A DNA stretch of 64,000 bases from an uncultured Desulfosarcina sp. (lineage in GTDB: Bacteria > Desulfobacterota > Desulfobacteria > Desulfobacterales > Desulfosarcinaceae), in contig NZ_OY764190.1 of the NCBI RefSeq assembly GCF_963668215.1, forward strand, positions 5,332,001 to 5,396,000, read 5' to 3'. The notes beneath the pieces are model-generated. The model saw nothing but the letters and a program-made list of their open reading frames with translations, did not search any database and was not told the DNA's origin. Of this stretch, positions 51,987 to 59,900 are shown in pieces. The position numbers were made by a program, and so were the translations under genes. Position 1 is the stretch's first letter. Each line of letters opens with the position of its first letter.

Positions 51987-54302
51987 TTACTTGATACAGA
52001 CCTTCCTGACCTCGATCAAATCGCAATGCCCTTGAAAAACCTTAGCGATACCGTCCTGCTTCAGGGTGGTCATGCCGTCTTTGATGGCCTGGTCGCGAAT
52101 AATTTTCATTTCCGCCTTGGTCTGGATCAGCTTTTTCATGTCATCCGTGCCCATCAGCAGTTCGTGGAGGCCCATACGACCCCGGTAGCCGGTATTGCTG
52201 CACAGGTCGCAGCCTTCCGGTTTGTATATTTCCAGATCGTCCGTGTATTCAATACCGAGGTTGTCTTTTAATTCTTCTTCACTGCCATACTCGCGCGCCA
52301 ACTCTTTGAACTCCTCTTTGCTTGGGTGGTACTTGCGCTTGCAGGTTTTGCAAAGGGTGCGCACCAGCCGCTGGGCCAGGATGCACAAAATGGCGTCGGC
52401 AAAGTTGAAGGGGTCCATGCCCATATCCAGCAGACGGGTGATGCTTTCCGGGGCACTGTTGGTATGCAGGGTGGAAAAGACAAGGTGACCGGTTAGCGAG
52501 GCTTCGATGCCGATGGAGGTGGTCTCCTTGTCGCGCATTTCACCGACCATGATCACGTCCGGGTCGGCGCGCAGAAAGGCCCTCATGGCCGCTGCGAAAT
52601 CGAAGCCGATCTTGGGCTTCACCTGCACCTGACGAAGGCCGCGCTGGGTGATTTCCACCGGATCCTCCGCCGTCCAGATTTTGGTTTCGGTCTTGTTGAT
52701 GAAGCTGAGGGCCGAGTGCAAGGTGGTGGTTTTACCGGAACCGGTGGGGCCGCAAACAAAGATAATCCCGTACGGTTTGGTCACCACGCTGATAAAATTC
52801 TTATAGTTACTTTGGGAAAAGCCCATTTTGTCCAGCGGAATGGGCTCGCCGGCGGCCAGGATACGCATGACCACGTCTTCCAGCCCGCCCTGGGTGGGAA
52901 TGGTGGCCACACGAAGCTCGATGTCCTTGCCGCCGTATTTCTTGAATTTGATCTTGCCGTCCTGGGGCAGCCGCCGTTCGGCAATATCCAGATCGGACAT
53001 GATCTTGATTCTGGAAACCACGGCGTTCTTGTAGGAAAAAGGAATGGTCTGGTAAATCGTACACGACCCGTCCACCCGGATGCGCACCTGGGTGTTCTGT
53101 TTGCCCGGATAGGGTTCGATGTGGATATCCGAAGCGTTGCGGCTGTATGCGTCCAGAATGATTTTATTGACCAGCTGGACCACCGCACTGTCCTCTTCGC
53201 CGACACCGGATGAGGCCTCTTCGACCTCCTCGTCCTCCACCTGGAGTTGGGAGAGGATGTCGTCGATTTCGGCCAGTTCCTTTTCATCCTGGGTGAACAG
53301 CTTGATAAAATCGAGGATATCCTGTTTGAGGCTGACGTAAAAGGTGACGGGCCGCCCGGGGAACAGGGCCTTGATCTCGTCGATCTTTTTCAGGTCGTGG
53401 GGATTGTCCACCGCGATGACGACTTTTTTGTCTTCGCTCTTCAGCGGCACCCAGATGTTGTTGCGCATGAAGGGTACCTTGAGGCCAGTCATGAGATCCC
53501 CGGGGATGGGGTAATTGGCGTTGTATTCGATAAAGCTGGTCTTATAGAATTTTTCCAGCGCGCTGCCGATTTCCTTTTTGGGGATTTTGTAATCCTTCAT
53601 CAAAACAGCGGAAACCGGCTCTTTGCGCTGAGTGGCGTCACTATAAGCCTTGCTCAGCTCTTTCTGGGTCAGCAGGTGGTTTTCCAGCAGGTGGTCGTAT
53701 TTGTTGGAACGTCCTCCCCGTGCGGCGATGCGCTTCTGGTTGTACAGCGCCACGCCCATGATCTTGGACAATTCGGCGATGGCCTTTTCTTCGGCGCCGC
53801 CGAACTCTCCCCCGCCTTTGCGGTTGATCAGCTCCAGGGTTCCCATGAGGTATTTCTGGTAGACGATCGGGTGCGCCAGAATTTGTTTGGTGCGATACCC
53901 GGTTCTGCGGTCCCAGCTGGAATCGAATTGCAGTTCCGTATCGATTTCCGCCAGTTCTTTCTGGTCGTAAACGTCCTTGATATTGATGAGGGTCTGTTTC
54001 AGGGCGGCATAGCCGGCCACACTGGTCTGGGCCACGGGAATCCGGATTTCGGTGACCTCGTTGCCGGACTTGAAACGGGAAACGAGTTCCCGTTTGACGC
54101 CGTCCACCACGTAAACGGTGATCCGGTCGGAGCCGAACAATTCGCAGATTTCGTCCTTCAGGTTGATCAACGCTTCGCCCAGGTTGTTGGCTGCGTTGAG
54201 ACGGTTGCCGATCGCCTGGATCTTGGCGCTGTACTGGGCTTCGGACATGGCGCCCGATCCGGAGTTTTCGTCTAAGCTCAGAGAAATTTCTGCGTTGGCC
54301 AT
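51987..54302 (-). CDS. GAF-MshEN-PilB/GspE secretion ATPase
   Basis: A 771-residue type II/IV pilus assembly ATPase with an unusual front. Residues ~25-190 form a GAF sensor domain (DRITVYVVDGVKRELVSRFK), residues ~205-345 an MshEN/T2SSE_N domain that in related proteins binds c-di-GMP, and ~380-760 the ATPase: Walker A VCGPTGSGKTTTLHSA, Asp box RADPDVIMVGEMRD, His box THLVFSTLHTN, and a Cys4 zinc site (CKTCKRK...CDLCSNTGYRGR). It should power pilus extension or secretion. No pilus genes are adjacent. Confidence 0.9.
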   Translation of the reverse strand: MANAEISLSLDENSGSGAMSEAQYSAKIQAIGNRLNAANNLGEALINLKDEICELFGSDRITVYVVDGVKRELVSRFKSGNEVTEIRIPVAQTSVAGYAALKQTLINIKDVYDQKELAEIDTELQFDSSWDRRTGYRTKQILAHPIVYQKYLMGTLELINRKGGGEFGGAEEKAIAELSKIMGVALYNQKRIAARGGRSNKYDHLLENHLLTQKELSKAYSDATQRKEPVSAVLMKDYKIPKKEIGSALEKFYKTSFIEYNANYPIPGDLMTGLKVPFMRNNIWVPLKSEDKKVVIAVDNPHDLKKIDEIKALFPGRPVTFYVSLKQDILDFIKLFTQDEKELAEIDDILSQLQVEDEEVEEASSGVGEEDSAVVQLVNKIILDAYSRNASDIHIEPYPGKQNTQVRIRVDGSCTIYQTIPFSYKNAVVSRIKIMSDLDIAERRLPQDGKIKFKKYGGKDIELRVATIPTQGGLEDVVMRILAAGEPIPLDKMGFSQSNYKNFISVVTKPYGIIFVCGPTGSGKTTTLHSALSFINKTETKIWTAEDPVEITQRGLRQVQVKPKIGFDFAAAMRAFLRADPDVIMVGEMRDKETTSIGIEASLTGHLVFSTLHTNSAPESITRLLDMGMDPFNFADAILCILAQRLVRTLCKTCKRKYHPSKEEFKELAREYGSEEELKDNLGIEYTDDLEIYKPEGCDLCSNTGYRGRMGLHELLMGTDDMKKLIQTKAEMKIIRDQAIKDGMTTLKQDGIAKVFQGHCDLIEVRKVCIK

Positions 54303-54408
54303 ATCGTCGCTACCTGCCGTTGGTTGGTGTTGCCATGATCCTTGTACTTTTAAAGCGATGCGGGATCAAATTTTTACGAATTCGTCTAAAAGGCAAAGCT
54401 TCCCGAAT

Positions 54409-54654
54409 TCATTGATCTTTCACTGTTTCCGACGGCTTGCGAAATTCGTGAAACAGCTTCTTGCATCCGCCCCCGATGAGAAAAATTCCGATGAAATAAA
54501 AACAAAATCGGATGAAACCGGTGGCGGCGGCAAATCTCGGAATCTGTTCGATATTGGGCATCACCTGGGGAATCCGGTAGAAAACGCCCAGTCCTGCCAG
54601 AATCAGGGCGATTCCCCAGACAACTTGAACCTGGTTTACCTGTTTAGCGCCCAT
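54409..54654 (-). CDS. Small two-TM membrane protein
   Basis: An 81-residue protein with two helices (QVVWGIALILAGLGVFYRI and FIRFCFYFIGIFLIGGGCKKL) and a short soluble tail. The ATG at 54654 has CAGG upstream and starts MGAKQVNQ; the longer frame to 54729 lacks support. Function unknown. It follows the ACT-domain gene on the same strand after ~110 bp. Confidence 0.6.
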   Translation of the reverse strand: MGAKQVNQVQVVWGIALILAGLGVFYRIPQVMPNIEQIPRFAAATGFIRFCFYFIGIFLIGGGCKKLFHEFRKPSETVKDQ

Positions 54655-54763
54655 CAAACAACCTGAAAGGATCTTTTCGAGTTGGTAAAATTGGATTATA
54701 CCACAGCAATGCCCCAAAAGGCACAACAATTTTAAAACGGAATTTTCCGATAACTCGATCGTT

Positions 54764-55195
54764 CTACAGCGAGTACAATCGCTGTCCGTCGATCACATTG
54801 ACGCCTTTGGATTGGAGCAAGTCTACGGCCTTTTGATCTTCCTCGATGCGAAAGATCATCACGGCATTGTCGCCGGAGGTGCGCACAAAGGCGTACATGT
54901 ATTCGACATTGATTTCGGCTTCGTGGAGCAGGGTCAAAATCTCGTGGAGCCCGCCGGGGCGGTCGGCGACTTCCACAGCCACCACATGGGTCTTACCCAC
55001 AGTGAATCCATTGTTTTTCAGCGTCGATATCGCCTTTTGGGTATCGTCGACAATGAGCCGCAAAACACCGAAGTCGGATGTATCGGCCAATGCCAGGGCC
55101 CGGATGTTGACGCTGGACTCGGTTAGAATCGCAGTCACTTCCGAGAGCCTTCCCGATTTGTTTTCCAGAAAAACGGAAATCTGTTCTACCTGCAT
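54764..55195 (-). CDS. Tandem ACT domain protein paired with PaaK
   Basis: A 143-residue protein of two ACT domains: QISVFLENKSGRLSEVTAIL and VVAVEVADRPGGLHEILTLL. The ATG at 55195 has GGAGG upstream. ACT proteins of this type commonly accompany phenylacetate-CoA ligase genes in anaerobes and archaea, where they may sense aromatic amino acids or acids. The ligase gene ends 67 bp away on the same strand, fitting that pairing. Confidence 0.85.
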   Translation of the reverse strand: MQVEQISVFLENKSGRLSEVTAILTESSVNIRALALADTSDFGVLRLIVDDTQKAISTLKNNGFTVGKTHVVAVEVADRPGGLHEILTLLHEAEINVEYMYAFVRTSGDNAVMIFRIEEDQKAVDLLQSKGVNVIDGQRLYSL

Positions 55196-55262
55196 CTGTC
55201 CCTCCACAATCTAGTCGGTCATTGATTCGTTCACTTTAGCGTTGAAATTCTCTTTTTTCTTA

Positions 55263-56564
55263 TCAAATCTTGCGGTTGTCCACAACCCGAACGGCCTTGC
55301 CCTGGCTTCTTTCGATGCCCTTGGGTTCGACCAGCTTGACCTTGGCGGAAACGCCCAGCAGCTCTTTGATATTCTTTGAAATACGACGTTCCAGCCGTTG
55401 CAGGCCCTTGACCTCGTCGGTAAAACCGCGTTCGCCCACTTCCACGTTGACGGTGAGCACGTCCAGATTGTCCTCACGGTCCACCACCAGCTGGTAGTGG
55501 GGTTCCACTTCTTCGATATCCATGAGCACGCTTTCGATCTGGGAGGGAAAGACATTGACACCGCGGATGATCAGCATGTCGTCGCTGCGGCCCGTGACCC
55601 GGTTCATGCGGACGAGGGTGCGGCCGCAGATGCACGGTTCCGGGTTCAGGGAGGTGATATCGCGGGTGCGATACCGGATAACGGGAAAGGCCTCCTTGGT
55701 CAGCGAGGTGAAGACCAGTTCCCCGTCGCTCCCGTAAGGCAGGGGTTCGAGTGTTTTGGGATCGACGATCTCCGGAATGAAGTGGTCTTCAAAGACATGC
55801 AGGCCCTTTTTGGCTTCGTGGCATTCGATGGCCACCCCGGGCCCCATGACCTCGCTGAGTCCGTAAATGTCCACGGCCACGAGATTCAGCTTGCGCTCGA
55901 TCTCCTGGCGCATCTGCTCGGACCAGGGCTCGGCGCCGAAAACGCCGTACTTGAAATTCAGCGATTCGAACGATACGCCCATCTCTTCGGCCACTTCGGC
56001 CAGGTGCAGGGCATACGACGGCGTGGCAGTGATGATAGTGGGTTTGAAATCCCTCATGATCACCACCTGGCGTTTGGTATTGCCGCCGGAAACCGGGATC
56101 ACCGAGGCGCCCAAACACTCGGCGCCGTAATGAACGCCCAAACCGCCGGTAAACAGCCCGTACCCGTAGGCATTGTGAATGATGTCTCCCCTTCCGGCGC
56201 CGCCGGCGGCCAGCGAACGGGCCATCAGCGTGGACCAGGTCTTCACGTCCCGGGCCGTATATCCCACAACCGTCGGCTGGCCGGTGGTACCGGACGAGGC
56301 ATGAATGCGAACCACGTTGTCCATGGGAACGGCAAACATGTTGTAGGGATAATTGTCGCGAAGGTCCTGCTTGGTGGTAAACGGAATTTTTCTCAGATCT
56401 TCCAGCTTTTGGATGTCTGAAGGAACGATTCCGGCCTCCTTGAACTTTTTACGGTAAAAAGGAACGGAGGCATAGACCCGTTCAAGGGTGGTTTGAAGCC
56501 GCCGCAGCTGGATCGCCTCCAGCGCTTCGCGGGGCATGGTTTCGTATTCGATGTCGTGGATCAT
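55263..56564 (-). CDS. paaK: Phenylacetate-CoA ligase
   Basis: A 433-residue acyl-adenylate ligase of the PaaK family. The P-loop IHASSGTTGQPTVVGYT (residue ~90-105), DIYGLSEVMGPGVAIEC, and the C-terminal hinge GRSDDMLIIRGVNVFPSQIE match well. It activates phenylacetate or a related aryl acid with CoA, as in degradation of aromatic amino acids via indolepyruvate/phenylpyruvate oxidoreductases. Start at 56564 is fixed by GGAGAGATAG upstream. The upstream gap holds a terminator and a structured region, hinting at attenuation. Confidence 0.92.
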   Translation of the reverse strand: MIHDIEYETMPREALEAIQLRRLQTTLERVYASVPFYRKKFKEAGIVPSDIQKLEDLRKIPFTTKQDLRDNYPYNMFAVPMDNVVRIHASSGTTGQPTVVGYTARDVKTWSTLMARSLAAGGAGRGDIIHNAYGYGLFTGGLGVHYGAECLGASVIPVSGGNTKRQVVIMRDFKPTIITATPSYALHLAEVAEEMGVSFESLNFKYGVFGAEPWSEQMRQEIERKLNLVAVDIYGLSEVMGPGVAIECHEAKKGLHVFEDHFIPEIVDPKTLEPLPYGSDGELVFTSLTKEAFPVIRYRTRDITSLNPEPCICGRTLVRMNRVTGRSDDMLIIRGVNVFPSQIESVLMDIEEVEPHYQLVVDREDNLDVLTVNVEVGERGFTDEVKGLQRLERRISKNIKELLGVSAKVKLVEPKGIERSQGKAVRVVDNRKI

Positions 56565-56595
56565 TTCCCTATCTCTCCTTCCTGCCAATGGTTGT

Positions 56596-56627
56596 TAGTG
56601 CCCTTCCTATTTCTGGATGGACACTGA
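56596..56627. repeat. Short solo copy of the dispersed palindromic repeat
   Basis: TTAGTGCCCTTCC followed by TATTTCTGGATGGACACTGA carries both outer ends (AGTG-CC and GG-CACT) of the element at 26961-27104 in minimal form, just upstream of paaK. Confidence 0.55.
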
Positions 56628-56674
56628 TATATATAAAAGCGAATCTGAAACGCCGTCATGTCCGATGAACCAAT

Positions 56675-56698
56675 AAAAAAGCCGGGGCTGCCCCCGGC
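56675..56698 (-). terminator. Rho-independent terminator upstream of paaK
   Basis: Perfect 7-bp GC stem (GCCGGGG / CCCCGGC), 4-nt loop, then six T on the minus strand. It is 110 bp before paaK and 305 bp after the enoyl-CoA hydratase stop. Confidence 0.8.
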
Positions 56699-56919
56699 CT
56701 TGCGTAACGAAAAATGCCATGGGGGTCGGTCGAGTCTGCCGTCCACCCATGGCATGATGTCGAAAACAGTTAGAACCGTATCGCCGTGCCATGGATGGAC
56801 CTGCTAAAGCAAAAGCCACCCAGGGCACCGACGGATCGAAATTGTCCACGCGATCCGTTCATGCTCGTATTATCCTTTATCGTTGGGCGAAATCAGGGGC
56901 CGGCAACGGTTCCGGCGGT
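56699..56919 (-). ncRNA. Candidate structured RNA (sRNA or paaK leader)
   Basis: Transcribed region predicted from a promoter at 56926-56954 down to the terminator at 56675. It can form at least three hairpins: GGATCG/CGATCC near 56838-56856, GTGCC...GGCAC near 56785-56828, and ATGCCATGGG/CCCATGGCAT at 56716-56755. No coding frame fits within it. It could be an independent small RNA or a terminator-controlled leader for paaK. No known riboswitch class is recognised. Confidence 0.35.
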
Positions 56920-56925
56920 TATCGC

Positions 56926-56954
56926 TGGATAATGAATCTGACTGCCCCTGTCAA
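56926..56954 (-). promoter_or_regulatory. Predicted promoter upstream of the structured region
   Basis: Minus-strand TTGACA (56949-56954), 17-bp spacer and TATCCA (56926-56931). The -35 matches consensus; the -10 is weaker. Confidence 0.5.
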
Positions 56955-57002
56955 GGGAAATATCGTCCCAAAACAGGGGGTTCGTTCGTTGCAGCGGTCC
57001 GG

Positions 57003-57794
57003 CTATCCTTTGAGCGTTCCCTTGAATTGCGGTTTTCGTTTTTCGATAAAGGCCCCGGTTCCCTCCTTGGCGTCCTCGCTGGCCATGCAGATGGCAAAGG
57101 CATCCACTTCGATCTTAAGGCCGGTGCCCAGATCCACTTCCAGGCCGCTGTTTACCGCCTGCTTGGCCGCCCGCAGGGAGACCTTCCCCTTGGCGGCGAT
57201 GGTGCGGGCGGTTTTCAGGGTTGCTTCCATCAGTTCCGCTAAAGGCAGGACCCGGTTGACCATTCCAATGGTTTCGGCTTCGGCGGCCGGAATCATCTTG
57301 CCGGTAAAGATCATCTCTTTGGCCCGATTGCTGCCGATGAGCCGGGGCAACCGCTGGGTGCCGCCGAATCCGGGAATGATGCCCAGCGTGATTTCAGGCA
57401 GGCCGAACATGGCGTTTTCCGAGGCGTAGATAAAATCGCAGGCCAGGGCCATTTCGCTTCCGCCGCCCAGGGCAAAACCGTTGACGGCGGCGATGACCGG
57501 GATGGCCAATTCCTGCAGCCGGCTGATGATCAACTGCCCTTTGCGTGAAAACATCTTGCTCTGCAACGTGTTGAAGGTTGCCAGTTCGGTGATGTCGGCA
57601 CCGGCCACAAAGGATTTTTCACCGGCGCCGGTCAGCACCAGCACACGGATATCCTCATCGGCCTCGATTTCGTCCAGGGCTGCGGCAAGCTCGTCCAGCA
57701 GCATCCCGTTCAGGGCGTTGAGCGCTTTGGGGCGGTTAAAGGTAATGGTGGCAATGCCTTCATTCACTTCAAAAATGATGTTTTCGTAAGCCAT
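57003..57794 (-). CDS. Enoyl-CoA hydratase (crotonase family)
   Basis: A 263-residue crotonase. The oxyanion hole residues lie in SFVAGADITELA and NGFALGGGSEMALACD, and both catalytic glutamates are present (GGGSEMA and FGLPEITLG), so hydratase activity rather than isomerase or pseudoenzyme is expected. Start at 57794 is set by GGAGG upstream. Fatty acid beta-oxidation, butyrate metabolism or aromatic side-chain degradation are all possible. It is next to paaK, but a terminator lies between them. Confidence 0.9.
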   Translation of the reverse strand: MAYENIIFEVNEGIATITFNRPKALNALNGMLLDELAAALDEIEADEDIRVLVLTGAGEKSFVAGADITELATFNTLQSKMFSRKGQLIISRLQELAIPVIAAVNGFALGGGSEMALACDFIYASENAMFGLPEITLGIIPGFGGTQRLPRLIGSNRAKEMIFTGKMIPAAEAETIGMVNRVLPLAELMEATLKTARTIAAKGKVSLRAAKQAVNSGLEVDLGTGLKIEVDAFAICMASEDAKEGTGAFIEKRKPQFKGTLKG

Positions 57795-57863
57795 GTCTCC
57801 TCCCTCCTGCATGTTTTCCGGTTAAATGTCGGTTGCCGGCGGCAGGGCGGCCGCTGCGGCATG

Positions 57864-59888
57864 TTATCCGTTTTTCGTCGGGCGGTCCGATGGTTCCATG
57901 AAGGCCGTCGGACTGGTCTCTTTAATATATTTGCGGATGCCCCGAATAATTCCGTCACACAATTGGTCCTGGTATTTGGCATCGGTCAGTCGTTTGCATT
58001 CCCTGGGATTGGAGATAAAGGAGGTCTCCACCAACAGGGCTGGCATCTGCGCACCGAGGAGCACGTAAAACGGTGCCTGTTTGACGCCTTTGTTGCGAAC
58101 GTAGCTGTAGCTCTTTTTCAGATGACTGCACATCTCCCGCTGAACCATGGCGGCCAGGCGGCTGGATTCGCTGATCTTGGCGTTCTGCATCAAGTCGTTT
58201 AAAATCGACTCCAGATCGCTGATGTTCTTGGCCGAAGTTGCGTTTTCCCTGGCCGCTACCATGATGGCATCGTCGTCGGTGGCCAGATTGAGGAAAAACG
58301 TTTCAATGCCGTAGGCCCTTTTATCCCGAATGGCGTTGGTGTGAATGGAGATAAACAGGTCGGCGTTCTGGGTGTTGGCGATGGCGGTGCGCTCCTCCAA
58401 TGTCAGGTAGCGGTCGGTGGTTCGGGTGAGCACGGCATCGCAGTTCAGATCGCTTTCCACTTTGCGGGCCAGCCGTTTGGCAATCTGCAGGACCACGTCT
58501 TTTTCGTGCACCCCTTTCAGATAGCCCGGCGCACCGTAATCCCTGCCGCCATGGCCTGGATCGATGACGATGCGCTTGACTCCCAGGGCGAGCTGCCGGG
58601 CGATGGCGCCGGGCGGCAGTTTGCCTGTCCGGGGACGGACTTCCGGCCGGGCGTCTTCGGCCGTGGCCGTTTCCGTTTCCAAGCCCCAGACGTCCAGCAC
58701 GATCCGGAAAGGATTCTTCAGGGAGAAAATCTTGTAGGTTTTAAAGGATTTGATGTCCACCACGATCCGGACGGTTTCCGGGCTGTTCTGCCCGGCCCGG
58801 GCATCGGCGAGCAGTTCGTCGTTGATGGGAACGATTTTCTGGATGCCCTGGCCCAGCCGGCTCCGGTCCAGATCGATGTAAAGCCGTTGGGGCTTTTTGA
58901 TGGAAGGATCCTTTTTCAGCAATCGATGGGAGAAACGGGTTTCCTGGTCGGCATCGATCACGATCCGTGTGTAGCTGGGGTTGGACCAGAAACGCAGCCC
59001 ATTTACGGTGACCATACCGTTCGGCAGGGGCTCGGCCGCATCCTTGGCCGAATCGGGTGCAGATTGGCTTTCGGCGATGATTCCGGCCAGGGGATCGCCG
59101 GCGTCCGTTTTCGCTGGCGGTTCGCTGCCGCTTTCACCTCCCAGCTGCGCATCGGCTTTTTGGGCGTAAACCGAATCGGGGAAGCGCGCTTTCACCTGTC
59201 GAAAATGATCCATCGACCGGTCGCGGTCGCTTTTTCGTTTCGATATTTCCGACAACCTCTTGTACAGTTCCGCCACCCGATACAGGGATTCGGCGGCGTA
59301 AGGCCCGTTTTCGTCTGCCCGGTAGGCGTCCTGAAAGCGATCGATGGCCCGTTGCCACTGATCCCGGTATTTCTGCTTGGCTTTGCTGTCCATCAGCCGC
59401 TTGTAGACGGCGTTGGCCGTTTTGAACTTCGCTTCCGCCGGCGATGGTCCGGGTGTCGGCGCCGGCTTGTTCAGTTTGTCCAGCTGGGTTTTCGCTTTGG
59501 GGGTATACCGGCTTTTGGGGAAACGCTGAATCACCCGCTGGAAAAGGTCCAAGGCCTCTTGTCGGTCCGCAGTCAGGTAGGAACGCTTGGCCAGATCCAG
59601 ATACAACAGGCCGGCGTTGTAAAGACCCGCGGCGGCCCAGGGCCCCGAAGGATCAAGCTGATACACCTTCTTGTATTTTTCGATGCAGGCCAGCCACTTG
59701 TCCCGGTATTTCTGGTGGCGGGTATTTTTCTTGAGCGCCGCGGCGGCATTCTCGGCCCGATAAAACTGCTGTTTGGGCGTCAGGGCCCAAGCCGGCCAGA
59801 CGAACGCCATCTGGAACACGAATACGACTGCGATCAGTCGCAATCCTGTCAGGCATCGTTTTTGGTCGGCTATCCTCTGCATCGTCAT
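57864..59888 (-). CDS. N-acetylmuramoyl-L-alanine amidase, AMIN domain, TPR-like N terminus
   Basis: A 674-residue exported cell wall hydrolase. After a signal peptide (cleavage near AWALTP), residues ~40-270 hold repeated TPR-like units (WLACIEKYKKVYQLDPSGPWAAAG and a second block), residues ~295-400 an AMIN domain (LRFWSNPSYTRIVIDADQETRF), and the C-terminal ~225 residues an amidase_3 domain with zinc ligands in IDPGHGGRDYG, Glu in HEKDVVLQIA, SIHTNA and VETSFISNP. It cleaves septal peptidoglycan in cell division, AmiC-like. It follows mutS by 12 bp. Confidence 0.93.
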   Translation of the reverse strand: MTMQRIADQKRCLTGLRLIAVVFVFQMAFVWPAWALTPKQQFYRAENAAAALKKNTRHQKYRDKWLACIEKYKKVYQLDPSGPWAAAGLYNAGLLYLDLAKRSYLTADRQEALDLFQRVIQRFPKSRYTPKAKTQLDKLNKPAPTPGPSPAEAKFKTANAVYKRLMDSKAKQKYRDQWQRAIDRFQDAYRADENGPYAAESLYRVAELYKRLSEISKRKSDRDRSMDHFRQVKARFPDSVYAQKADAQLGGESGSEPPAKTDAGDPLAGIIAESQSAPDSAKDAAEPLPNGMVTVNGLRFWSNPSYTRIVIDADQETRFSHRLLKKDPSIKKPQRLYIDLDRSRLGQGIQKIVPINDELLADARAGQNSPETVRIVVDIKSFKTYKIFSLKNPFRIVLDVWGLETETATAEDARPEVRPRTGKLPPGAIARQLALGVKRIVIDPGHGGRDYGAPGYLKGVHEKDVVLQIAKRLARKVESDLNCDAVLTRTTDRYLTLEERTAIANTQNADLFISIHTNAIRDKRAYGIETFFLNLATDDDAIMVAARENATSAKNISDLESILNDLMQNAKISESSRLAAMVQREMCSHLKKSYSYVRNKGVKQAPFYVLLGAQMPALLVETSFISNPRECKRLTDAKYQDQLCDGIIRGIRKYIKETSPTAFMEPSDRPTKNG

Positions 59889-59900
59889 GGAAATCGAACT

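Larger units (their letters stand above)
56565..57002. other. Intergenic region between paaK and enoyl-CoA hydratase
   Basis: 438 bp. It contains a repeat fragment, a terminator hairpin, a 42-nt hairpin (56716-56755) and a predicted promoter (56926-56954), all in the minus direction. A frame at 56607-56849 is not considered a gene because it runs through the terminator. Confidence 0.55.

Noticed and set aside
56607..56849. 80-codon minus-strand frame upstream of paaK
   Set aside because: It crosses the terminator at 56675-56698 and a repeat fragment, and has no family resemblance.
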